This document shows positions 1-9,467 of a stretch of 64,000 bases of DNA, in pieces. Position 1 is the stretch's first letter. The number at the start of each line of letters is the position of its first letter. Source of the DNA: Tetracladium setigerum (Eukaryota; Ascomycota; Leotiomycetes; Helotiales); contig PZJY01000002.1 in NCBI GenBank assembly GCA_031472005.1, positions 1,922,001 to 1,986,000 of the forward strand, in the 5' to 3' direction. Position numbers and translations under genes: made by a program. Under the pieces are notes generated by a model, which saw only the letters and a list, made by a program, of their open reading frames with translations, did no database searches and had not been told where the DNA came from.

Positions 1-628
1 TTACAAAATCTCCTCAGCCAATTACCCGTCCTCTTCTCCAACCCCAGATTCGCCTCATCCATCCACCACACAATACTACTCGCGTAAATGAATGGATAAA
101 TCTTAAAATGCACACTCAAGCCCAACAACACCCCAGCAAGCACAACCCTTCTCCTAGTAATTGCCCACAGAAGCGCAATGACCATTACAGCCAACAAGCC
201 CTCTGAACTTCCTCGAGTGGAAATCGTAGCTACCATGGGGTTCAACAGCCAGATGGAAGCGAATTTCAATGCACGGGGCATGGGCATTTTCTGAGGGCCA
301 GCAGCATTGGTGAGGAGGAGGATGAGTAGGTATCCGGCGATGAGGTCGCTGAGTGCGAAGAGAAGCTTGCCGAAGGAGAAGAAGGAGGTGGTGGGGAGCA
401 GGAGCCAGGCGAGAAGGGGAGTGTAGCGGTAGGTTTCTCGGGCGTAGGGGGATTGGGAGTGTGAGATGAAGCGGGAGGCGTCGGTGAAGACGTAGTAGTC
501 TATGTCGGTGTATTTGAGGGGGTGTAGGCATCTTGATAGAGACCCCAGAGGAAGAGAACAAGGCGGAGGAGAGTAGCGAGGGAGAAGATGGCGAGAGGGG
601 AGGAGAAGAGGGTTGTTGTGAGTGACAT
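1..628 (-). CDS. GPI14: GPI mannosyltransferase 1 (PIG-M/GPI14), N-terminal part, one frameshift
   Basis: Adds the first mannose to the GPI anchor precursor in the ER lumen (family knowledge). The minus-strand frame starts at the ATG at 628 with a hydrophobic first segment (MSLTTTLFSPLAIFSLATLL). After a one-base break it continues with KYTDIDYYVFTDASRF and SPYARETYRYTPLLAWLLLP, the conserved luminal block of PIG-M that carries the acidic D-x-D motif. The break sits in a run of five G at 518-522 on the plus strand; a sixth G would join the frames. The 3' end lies beyond base 1, so the C-terminal half of this multi-membrane-span protein is not in the window. Identification is good because the block is long and distinctive. 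I read the frameshift as a likely base-call error, not decay. Confidence 0.82.
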
Positions 629-947
629 TGTGTGTTTGTGTGGTTATGAAAGGGGATTGCTTTCAAGGGGGTGTTGACATTTTTATATTGGGTGAATCGA
701 ATGTGAGGTTGAAGCAAGCTATGAGCCAATTAGAAAGAGAAAATAGGCGACTCTAAGATTTTGAAGCTTACTATTTCTTGAAATGAAGTTATGTTGTTTC
801 CCTCTGAATTTATTTTTATTATTGTTGAATGTTGATACATCTTCCTCCATTTCAATCAACTGTGGCTGAATTAACCTCACCCCGCCAAGCATCTCTCACA
901 ACTCCACTCCACAACCCCCAGTCACAAATTCCAGATATCAATCGACC
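629..947. other. Divergent intergenic region GPI14 / TRAX-like
   Basis: About 320 bases between two divergent start codons, so both promoters and 5' UTRs should lie here. T-rich around 770-830 and CA/CT-rich from 840 to the TRAX start. I see no RNA gene or conserved ORF. Confidence 0.5.
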
Positions 948-2119
948 ATGTCCTCCTCCACATCCGTCCCTTTTCACACCTTACCACCAACGCAAAACCC
1001 AGTTCCTGTTGGAGAATCAGACGAAATGTCAGGAACAAAGCGATCTCATGATGGGGTAGAGAAAGAGAAGGAAGCCACAGAGGCAATCTCACCCTTCATG
1101 CCGATGTTTGAGGTTTTCAGAAACGAGTTGGACGAGCATCATGATCGAAGAGAACGCATCATCAAGGCTTCTAGGGATATCACTGCTGCTAGTAAAAGAT
1201 GTTCGTTTTCCTCTTTCTGTTGCCATAGATAAAATCACTAATTGATCTACTCGAACAGAATCTTCGCTCTTCAAAGGTATGGGATCACGTGTTTTCATAT
1301 TCCTTTCTATGAGATGCCTGCTATATATGTTTGTACTCACTCAGTCGATCAATTGGATGTCGAAGTATCGTCTTGATCGATTCTCCTAGTCTTGATCTCC
1401 TCGATGTCATACAAGTCGATAATCTCCCCCATCACACCAACCTCTTCCCTCCACCATCACACTACTAACTCACCTCTCCAGAGTCCGCACCCTCAATTCC
1501 CCCATCCCCCCAAAAATCCTCAGCACAACCCTCCCCACTCCACCACCACAACCAAATCATTCAACCTCATCATCCCAGACCTAACCGGTATCAACACCTG
1601 GCGCTACCAACGCCAAATCTCGGGCGGCATCCAAGAATACATGGAAGCCATCTCCTTCCAACACTACCTCACCACGCAACGCCTCATTACACTCTCCGAA
1701 GCCTCTTCTTCCCTCCCACCTGGAATCGAACTGACCGGTGATGATTATGTCCTAGGTATTTTTGATTTGGTGGGCGAGTTGATGAGATTTGCTATTACTG
1801 CTATGGCGACTGAAGGGGTTTTGCCGGGTGGTGAGCAGGGCCAGCAGAACGAGCTTGCGAGTGGTGGTGGTGGTGATGGTGGGAAGAGAGATATCCTAAT
1901 GGATCTGAGAACTTTGCGTTCGGCGTTCCAGGCGCTGGATACGAGTAGTTGTGGTGGAACGGGGTGGGAAAGGACGTGGAGAAGAAAATGGAGGTGATGA
2001 AGACTTGCGTTGAGAAGGTTGAGACGGCCGTTTATGGGATGATTATTAGGGGAAGGGAGAGGCCGAAGGGATGGGTGCCTGAGCTTGGTGGTGGTGGTGA
2101 GAAGGGAGAGGTGTATTAG
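948..2119 (+). CDS. Translin-associated protein X (TRAX)-like, three apparent single-base gaps
   Basis: TRAX partners translin in the C3PO RNase complex (family knowledge). Exons on this model are 948-1200, 1259-1276 and 1482-2119. Diagnostic blocks in order: FRNELDEHHDRRERIIKASR, DITAASK, IFALQRVRTLN, DLTGINTWRYQRQISGGIQE, YMEAISFQHYLTTQ, and a C-terminus MEVMKTCVEKVETAVYGMII then RPKGWVPELG. The frames do not join as written. One base is needed in the A run 1194-1197 (which also makes the donor at 1201 and acceptor at 1258 give SKKIIFALQR), one in the C/A runs 1506-1516, and one in the G run 1966-1968. With three bases added the CDS is 912 nt, 303 residues. Translin itself is not in the window. 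Either base-call errors or a decaying copy; conservation favours errors. Confidence 0.8.
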
Positions 2120-2647
2120 GGGGTTTGGAAAGAGGGCATTGGAATGTTAAGGGTGGCATATGATGGGAGGCGCCGCTGTAGAATTATGGGCTTTTTGCTG
2201 TAGTTTATGGAGAAGTAGAGCTATGAGAAGAGCTACACATGAATTGCAAGCCACGACGCATGACCGTTGAAGAAAGCAAGTAAAAGTTTATGAACTTCTA
2301 TATCTTTGGCTATCTTTATATCACGGATGACAGAATCAATCACACAAATGCAAAGGATTCTTGTTTTGAAAATAAAATGAAAGTATCGGATTCGATGTGT
2401 CTGTAGGAGAAGTCTATTAAAAGATCCTCTATCCTTGAATGCCTAAAACGCCATCGCTGTGAAGCAATCCCCGTATGTACGGTCTAATTTCCCCAAAATG
2501 CAATGTCTAGTACCAGTACTATGCATGCGTGTATGTGTCGAAGCAATCCCCTTTTTCCCGAAAGAGCACCAGTCCTTGATATCCTGTCGATCTATCAACC
2601 CTCATCTCAGTCCCCCAGCGATCCGTTCACTCAGAGAGTAGGTGAAT
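2120..2647. terminator. Convergent 3' intergenic region TRAX-like / SYM1
   Basis: About 530 bases between the stop codons of two genes facing each other, so both 3' UTRs and polyadenylation sites should be here. AT-rich tracts occur at 2280-2420. No supported gene inside. Confidence 0.4.
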
Positions 2648-3407
2648 CTAACGATCCTTAGCGACCTCCCCCACAACCTCCTCAATCTCCTCAACCTTCT
2701 TTCCCCCTGACTATTCAAGAAGCTCAAATAGCAATTCCATCCCAAACTAATCACATTCACCAACAACACCCTGTGATGCAACGGCACAAACTTGAAGTTC
2801 ACAATCTGGATGAATGGCCAAACCATCCAGTTCTTGCTCAAAGCCTGCCAGTATGTGCTCTCGAGCTTGTCTTTGGGGAAGAGCCTTCCATGATGGCCAT
2901 GGAAGAGAGAAAGCAGAAGAGGTTGGTGGACGCGAAGAGCGTTTGGTCGAGGGTGACGCGCGCGGCGATCTCAAGGTTTTTGTTGGGGAGGACGACGCGG
3001 TTTTGGAGGAATTTGAACCAGGTCGTTGCGGCTGGGCCGAAGATTGCTGGGGAGGAGAGTGAGGTGTTAGTGAGGGAGACAGAAGGGAAGAAGGGAGAAG
3101 AGAGTGTGTGTAGATTGTGGTGGAACTGGAATTGGGGTAGGACAAGTACGTACCTCCTCCGTAGAAAGCCATTCGACCTGTACGTGCGAATTCGTGGTTC
3201 TTGAGACCCTTCTTCTCGACCAATTGCTGGGCCATGGTATCACCAGTTGCGAAGAGGACGGCCGTGGTAACGGATTGGGTAAGGAGGGGGCGCGTGGCCA
3301 GCTTCATTTGGTACCTAGATTTATTCATAACGGGATTAGCATGGCAGTTCAACCTGGTGACGGGGGGGATATCGAATTCAAGTTGGATATGCGTACCAGC
3401 GGAACAT
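2648..3407 (-). CDS. SYM1: Mpv17/PMP22-family inner mitochondrial membrane protein (Sym1)
   Basis: Sym1/Mpv17 is a small four-helix protein of the inner mitochondrial membrane linked to metabolite handling under stress (family knowledge). Exons 3407-3397, 3314-3154 and 3046-2648. The tiny first exon encodes MFRW and splices to YQMKLATRPLLTQSVTTAVL; the family block GDTMAQQLVEKKG follows, then AIFGPAATTWFKFLQ and later KNWMVWPFIQIVNFKFVPL and WNCYLSFLN. Two single-base gaps interrupt the frame: the G run 2875-2878 and the C run 2703-2707 (plus strand). Adding one base at each gives 573 nt, 190 residues, the usual family length, ending GEVAKDR. It is convergent with the TRAX-like gene. Confidence 0.88.
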
Positions 3408-4622
3408 GTTGGCGGTTGATGAATTGTAGAGAGAGTGAAAGTTGGTTGAAGAAAGAACGACGGATATGTTTGCCCAATATATAGTCGAGATAAGGGGAGA
3501 TTGGAATATTATTTCTTGAAGGTCAGAAGGGCAGTTTTAGGGAAAAAGGAAGCAAGTTGGGGTGGTACTTGGGCCAGGATCGTTTTGTTAGACAAGAAAA
3601 AGCTTTGGGCCATCTGCGGCTTTAAATTCTGCAGGGTGGGGAGCCGCCCTGTGAGTACGCGGTATTGTTGATGAATGACATCAATTTTGAAGAAGAAGGT
3701 TGAAGTACATGAGAATTGGAAGTGAAGATATTTTATACCTCCACATAGTCTTGCTTTTGCAGAATGTGGATTTTTATCAATAGAATAATGGTGACTTTTT
3801 CATGAGAGCTACTTTGTTGGAGTGCCGTACTCGTCCAATGCAGGGCTGTCTTTCCCGACCCCACGATCCCAAATGCTACGACGGTGTAGACGCAGCCAAG
3901 TATTAGATTATTCTATTTTTTGTTGTTCAAAGAGGGATGAGAGATTTTGTATTGAATCCCTGGCATTAAATACTCTAAAATCTCGATATTTCGTCAACAT
4001 AAATACCTATGTAACTGTCCAATCCCCATCAAAGAAGGATATGTACCGCCAAGTATGAATTGCCAAGCTTAGTACCACTCCGAGAAATTGTTATGCAAGC
4101 CCGACTTCCCTTGATATGCAAGAATATGAGATCGACGGAGCGAGATTGAGCGTGTGAAACGAAGTTATCACTCATCTTGTTTAATGTTCAGCTTTTTTGT
4201 ATCTGTATCGAAGAAAAGCTGCCCAGATCAGCCTCAAACCTGAACCTTGCCGTATTTGGTTGACTGACACGTGACGTCAATTCTCAACGGCGGCAGTTTC
4301 CCGTCTAGCGCGCGGCTGTCTCACTTTCTTCCTGAACTTTTGGACTGTCGCAAACGCAAAATCTCCCCCAAAATACATACACGACCCCTCATCCCAACAC
4401 CACCAGTTCCTTCCAGAAGGCCAGCTTCATCTCCACTTTAACTTACGACTTTTGCCTGGTGCAACGTCGTTCTCACCGTCCGAACTTAATACATCGACTG
4501 CCCTCTCTCGACCGTTAATTTCACCTTCGATCCCCAAAGCCTTCCCATATCCTTGACGAACGTCACCAGTCCCTCTCCGACTGCAAAACTACCGTCAATC
4601 TCCATAAAATCAACCCGCTATC
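3408..4622. promoter_or_regulatory. Divergent intergenic region SYM1 / eIF4E
   Basis: About 1.2 kb between divergent genes. The SYM1-proximal half is AT-rich and without a supported ORF; a 78-codon ORF at 3822-4058 has no recognisable features. The eIF4E-proximal 300 bases are strongly C/T-rich with little purine clustering, as is common for fungal leader and promoter regions of highly expressed translation genes. It contains the CACGTG/TGACGTCA composite listed separately. Confidence 0.5.
4268..4279. promoter_or_regulatory. Overlapping E-box (CACGTG) and CRE (TGACGTCA)
   Basis: CACGTGACGTCA joins a palindromic E-box to a palindromic CRE about 350 bases upstream of the eIF4E start. Such sites bind bHLH and ATF/CREB-type bZIP factors in fungi (general knowledge). 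Functional assignment here is inference from position only. Confidence 0.35.
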
Positions 4623-5488
4623 ATGGCTACCACAGATTCCAACGCCCAGGTCGACCTGTCCACCATTCCCATCTCCCCAGTGGGTGGTGAAGAGAACAAG
4701 AAGCCAGAGGCTGAACCCGAGCAAGTTACCGTCTTCCATGACAAGGACAACTTCAATGTCAAGCACCCATTGGCAAACAAGTGGACTTTGTGGTTCACCA
4801 AGCCACCGAGTGGAAAGGTTGGTTCCCCCTTGCGATACCTGCTACTCAATTGCTGATTATTTCAGGGTGACAACTGGAACGATCTATTGAAGGAAGTCAT
4901 CACATTCAACTCCGTCGAGGAATTCTGGGGTGTCTACGTAAGTCTTCCTTTGCGCCCACCTTCCGTCCTATCTCTCTGTACAACACTAACTCCCCGCAGA
5001 ACAACATCGCAGCCACCTCTGAACTCGCCCTCAAATCTGACTACCATCTCTTCAAAGCCGGTGTCCGCCCCGAGTGGGAGGATGTTCAAAACAAGCATGG
5101 TGGAAAGTGGTCCTACCAATTCAAGGAGAAGCGCAACGTCCCCATCGACGATCTCTGGCTCCATGTTATGCTCTCTGCTATCGGTGAGACCCTCGAAGAT
5201 GAAGATGACGGAGAAGTTATGGGTGTAGTCGTCAACGTCCGAAAGGGCTTTTTCCGTATCGGTGTCTGGACTCGCACAATCGGCAAGCCAATCCCCAATG
5301 GCGGTGACGGAAACAATGCTGGTGGAAAGGGCCGCACACCGGATAAGGGAAAGAACATTCTGGAGAACATCGGTCGCAAGTTCAAGGAGGTCTTGAAGCT
5401 ACCTGACACCGAGCAAGTCGAGTTCTCTGGACACACCGATAGTGCGCACAGTGGCAGCACTCGTGCCAAGGCTAAGTTCACCGTCTAA
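4623..5488 (+). CDS. eIF4E: Translation initiation factor eIF4E
   Basis: Binds the mRNA m7G cap and recruits eIF4G for ribosome loading in the cytoplasm. Exons 4623-4817, 4866-4937 and 5000-5488 give exactly 756 nt, 251 residues. The core shows HPLANKWTLWFTKPP, then DNWNDLLKEVITFNSVEEFW, SDYHLFKAGVRPEWED, GGKWSYQFKEK, and IDDLWLHVMLSAIGE. The cap-sandwich tryptophans correspond to W in EEFW and W in RPEWED. Both introns are short with strong signals (acceptors ttatttcag and ccccgcag). The C-terminus carries an unusual Gly/Asn/Lys-rich insert (around NGGDGNNAGGKGRTPDKGKN) between the conserved TRTIGK block and the final KFKEVLKL segment. The frame is intact throughout. Confidence 0.97.
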
Positions 5489-6200
5489 AGCACTTGCGGA
5501 TCTTCTGATCTGAAAGATCTTTACTCAGTATCACTGGTCTAGTTTTGCTTGCTCTCTTCACTAGCATTGCGATGAGTCTCATGGGAAGGAAAGGGTATAG
5601 CATGGGGGGTATAAACACATAGAGGGGGTGAGGGAATGTGGAAGGACATGGATATTTGGGTTGCACAACCAGATGTTTCACCTGCGCTGGTTTCTGTCCT
5701 TTTTTCTGGGAAATACCTGGATCTGTCCTCACATGGTGGTGGCGTTATTCCCATTAATGCAGCGTTCGTCTTTTCACGTTTTCCTTTACTTTTTTTTGCC
5801 TGATATCATACTGAGCTACCGCCAGTGTTTATAGACCAGGCAGACAGAACCGGAGATAGAAATATCAAAATTAAGGAGCAATAAAAGTATTTTTGCAGTC
5901 ACTACTTTTTCGATTCGAATTGGTGAAGTACAATAATACACCGCAAGCACATGCTAGGGCAATATCATGACCATCACAGTACAACAGCACCGCATCCTCT
6001 CAATCCCAACTTTTCAAAAAATCATCATAATCCGTCGACACCCCACAAAACCATTCCTTTTCCGGCCCCCTCTTTCCTTTGTTAAATGCAACAATAATAC
6101 AGATTGACATAGTTAAAACATTCCACAGACTAGAATTCCCACCCTGCGCAGCTACTGATCATACATTACCCTTCCTCGTACATATCCGTCTCGACCAGGC
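5489..6200. other. Convergent 3' intergenic region eIF4E / acyl-CoA ligase
   Basis: About 700 bases between two converging stop codons. Contains T-rich and AATAAA-like stretches (aataaaag near 5880) compatible with 3' end processing of eIF4E. ORFs here are short and featureless. Confidence 0.4.
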
Positions 6201-8232
6201 TCACTTCTTCTGGTCATCCTCAGGCTCCACTGGGAAGTGTTTCTTCACCAACTCCTTTTTATTAACTGTTCAATATTAGTTAGCCACAAAGGATTCAAGA
6301 AGATTGATCAAAAAGGAAAGACTCACTCTTCCCATAGCATTCCTCTCAATCCCTGCCACGATCCTCAAAACATGCGGAATCTTGTACCTCGCCAACTTCC
6401 CCTGCAACGCGCGCCTCATCCCCAACGGCGTCCATCCATCCTTCCCATCTGCACCTGCATCTCTCAAAACAACCAAAGCAACAATCTTCTGTCCCCACTT
6501 CTCACTCGGCACACCCACGACCGCAGCTTCTTTCACATTTGGTAAACTCAACAACTCCCTTTCTACTTCGAGCGCAGAGACTTTCTCCCCGCCGGTTTTG
6601 ATGATATCGGATGATTGTCGACCGAGGATTTGGTAGGTTGGTCCTTGGGCCCATTGCTGGCTCGGGTTTTGTTGTTGGGTGGATGCGGAGGGAGGTAAGG
6701 GATAATTTCGAATGGCGATATCGCCTGTCTTGAACCATTTTCCCTTTCCATCTCCGCTCTCATCCTCCACAAACTCTTTGGCAGTAGCCTCCGGATTGCG
6801 GAAATATTCCTTGAAAATCGTCGGGCCACGAAGTTGGATTTCACCGGAATGGGTGTAATCATCAGCGGGAATGATAGTGTTTGTATCCGGATCTACAAGT
6901 CGAATTTCTACGCTGGGTAATGGGAAACCAACGCTACCGTCAACACGTGTGGAAGGGTCCAGACCGCAGGAGAGCGCCATGCCGATTTCTGTCATGCCGT
7001 ACCGTTCGAGAAGGATATTACCCCCGGAGAGATGTGTCCAAGCGCTTTTCGTAGGAGTTGGGAGGGCGGCTGAGCCAGATATGTTGAGACGGAGGTTACG
7101 GGGATGGATTGCTTCTAGGTATGCCGTGCGTAGGTCTGGGGTTATCTCAGGGGAGGGGTTGGAGGCACTGCTAAGGAGCATGGTGTAGACTGTTGGAACG
7201 GCGGTGAAGAAGGTGATAGCTTTCGGCTTTGGCGTTGTGAGAGGGGTACGGTCAGACGCGAGAGGGATGAAGGGTTCAGCGAACCGTTTCCATACTGAGA
7301 TAGCGTCGAAGGGGAAGAGGAATTCAACTGTACTTCCTGCAAAGAGGGGGTGAGAAGGGCGTTGACGGTGCCATGAATGTGATGGAGTGGGAGAACATGG
7401 AGGAGGTGATCTTGTGGCGAGTAGTCCCATGCTTGAATGAGGGAGTGTGATTGTGCTGTTAGTGCTGCTGTGGGGAGAAGGACTCCTTTCTGTTATTTTT
7501 GTTAGCATATATAATGTAACTGTGAGGGAGAACTTACAGGTCGATTTGTAGTCCCAGAAGTATACAGCATCATGCCCCCTTCTCCTTCAACCGGACCTTC
7601 TAGTACGACTCTTTCTTTCACACGCTCCTCAGATTTGACAAGCTTGTCCAACCTAACATGGATCGGTCGACTTTCCAACTTCAATTCCAGGACCTCCTCT
7701 GCCTTTTTTTATATCTCGGTGTTGATAGCACCATACAAGCTCGACTATTATCAAGGACATACTGAACTTCCTTTGCAGGAAAAGCAGGCGAAAGTGGAAG
7801 CGCAACAGAATGTGTACTCAGGATCGAAAGTAACGTCACTACACAAAATGGAACCACAGAATCAATACAAATACACTTTTGCATGAAATCATAGGCAAGA
7901 AGGAGTCTGCGCACCCACATAATCATACGAATTCTCAACCAAAACCCAATTCGCTCTCCCTCTAACCTCTTCCCTTGTGCATTCTCCAATAGCCTTCCTT
8001 TCGCGAGAGCGACATCGTGGAGGAGATCGCCGTAGGTAAAGCTTCTTTGCGAGACAGAATGGATGACTGCAGTTGAATTTGGGTCGTGGGAGGCGAGAGC
8101 TTCAAATATAGGAAGGCGTGGGAGGGTAGATAGACCGCGGAATTGAGGGCGTACTACCTTGCTTGCGAGGGGGCGCAAGGAGAGGAAATGGGATGGTTGA
8201 AGGGGAGCTCGGAGGAGGCGATTAAGTAGCAT
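6201..8232 (-). CDS. Mitochondrial malonyl-CoA synthetase-like acyl-CoA ligase (ACSF3 family)
   Basis: AMP-forming ligase of the ANL superfamily, closest by eye to ACSF3, which activates malonate or methylmalonate in mitochondria. Exons 8232-7915, 7838-7538, 7489-6327 and 6265-6201. An Arg-rich, acid-poor N-terminus (MLLNRLLRAPLQPSHFLSLR) suggests mitochondrial import. The AMP-binding P-loop is MLYTSGTTNRPKGVLLP, split by an intron; then LHVLPLHHIHGTVNALLTPL, LLERYGMTEIGMALS, and C-terminal YQILGRQSSDIIKTGGEKVS. Single-base gaps in homopolymers at 7941-7944, 7704-7710 and 7346-7350 break the frame; a fourth, probably in the T run 6256-6260, is needed for the last exon (KKELVKKHFPVEPEDDQKK). 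With four bases added the CDS is 616 codons plus stop. Substrate assignment is family-level inference. Confidence 0.83.
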
Positions 8233-8584
8233 TTTGAGGGTGATAGATGGTCAATTGGCCATTATCAATCGATCCCATCAAATGTAGAGACAATTAGTTG
8301 TATATCTCCTGCAGGAGATCATAAAATAGAAAACGAAGTCTGCAATCGCGAACTTTGACGTCTGTTCGCCAAGCGTTGTTTGTTTTTGAAAATCCGGGGA
8401 AAGCTGCTGACCATCCAATGCATCGTCACTCGTGAAATGGCCGAAAGAGCGAGCGCGAACTTTCTTCTTCCTTCCCAACTACAACAAACAACAACCACAA
8501 ACCACGATAGAAGTTACAGTACGAAGAACAGCTGCATTTCAAGTTGTTCACCATCCACTCTTTACGTTTCCAACAGTTGCATTC
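8233..8584. promoter_or_regulatory. Shared promoter of the ACSF3-like and BolA genes
   Basis: Only 352 bases separate two divergent start codons, both of proteins with mitochondrial-type N-termini, so the intergenic DNA must serve both directions. Rich in CAA/ACA repeats near 8470-8500. No other gene seen. Confidence 0.45.
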
Positions 8585-9100
8585 ATGCTTCTGTTCCGCC
8601 GCACTCTCAATACCACCACTCGGCGGACTTTCTCAACCAGCACAGTTTACAAAATGGCTTCCTCACAACAAACCACCTCTGCTTCAGATAATGCTAGTGC
8701 GGCTCCAGCCCCTTTGCCGACACCCATGGAGGATGTTATGCGCGAAAAGGTACCTCTTTCTACCTACCAATCCCTCACACCACTAATCACATCCCTCTTG
8801 TAGATAACCACTTCCCTCACCCCAACCTACCTCAAAATCCACAACGACTCCGCTCTGCACTCACACCACCAGTCTATGAGAGGGGTCACCAGTAAGGAAA
8901 CACATTTCCGCGTTGTTATTACAAGTGAGAAGTTTGAGGGCAAGATGCAGGCTGCGAGACATAGGATGGTTTATGCGCTGTTGAAAGAGGAGATGGCCAG
9001 GGAGGAAGGGATTCATGCCTTGCAGTTGAAGACTAGGACACAGGCGGAAGAGGATAGGGAGAAGGCAAAGGAAGGGGAGGGGAAGGTGGAGGGGGCCTGA
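8585..9100 (+). CDS. BolA-family protein, probably mitochondrial
   Basis: BolA proteins work with monothiol glutaredoxins in iron-sulfur cluster delivery (family knowledge). Exons 8585-8749 and 8804-9100 give 462 nt, 153 residues, frame intact. The start MLLFRRTLNTTTRRTFSTS is Arg/Ser/Thr-rich without acids, a typical mitochondrial presequence; an internal Met (MASSQQTT) could give a cytosolic form. The BolA fold is seen in LTPTYLKIHNDSALHSHH, HFRVVITSEKFEGKMQAARH and RMVYALLKEEM. The conserved RHR and the His cluster that binds clusters are present. A longer upstream in-frame ATG at 8432 exists but would disrupt the presequence, so I prefer 8585. Confidence 0.9.
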
Positions 9101-9467
9101 GGTGGAAGATGTGAAGGGATGGGGTGAAGTAGAGGGGACATGGTGAAGAGAAGAATGGGAATTCGAAGGCTTGTTTTGATAGATGGCATTTCGCATGCTC
9201 TGGGATTTTCTTTGTAAAGCCTACGTGCTTGATAGACTGTACAACACCACGAAGAAGGAACGAATGACACGAATTTCAACAAGTTTGTTTTGGTATCTAT
9301 ACATTATCCTAGCCTTTTTTTGTATCATCCAACTCCATGACATGCTTGCTTGCTCTGCACCGTATCCAGACTGCTAAAATTTCTTGAGAAGACTGGAATC
9401 CAACGTCGATTTCTGTCCCTCGCCCCTTCTTTCAATCTACAATAGTATATCGGTTAAACGTCTAGAC
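9101..9467. other. Convergent 3' intergenic region
   Basis: About 370 bases between converging BolA and telomere-protein stop codons. Mixed AT-rich sequence, no supported gene. Confidence 0.4.

Noticed and set aside
154..729. 191-codon minus-strand frame over the GPI14 gene
   Set aside because: It is a His/Pro/Arg-rich shadow frame; the true frame reads through KYTDIDYYVFTD in another phase, separated by one base at 518-522.
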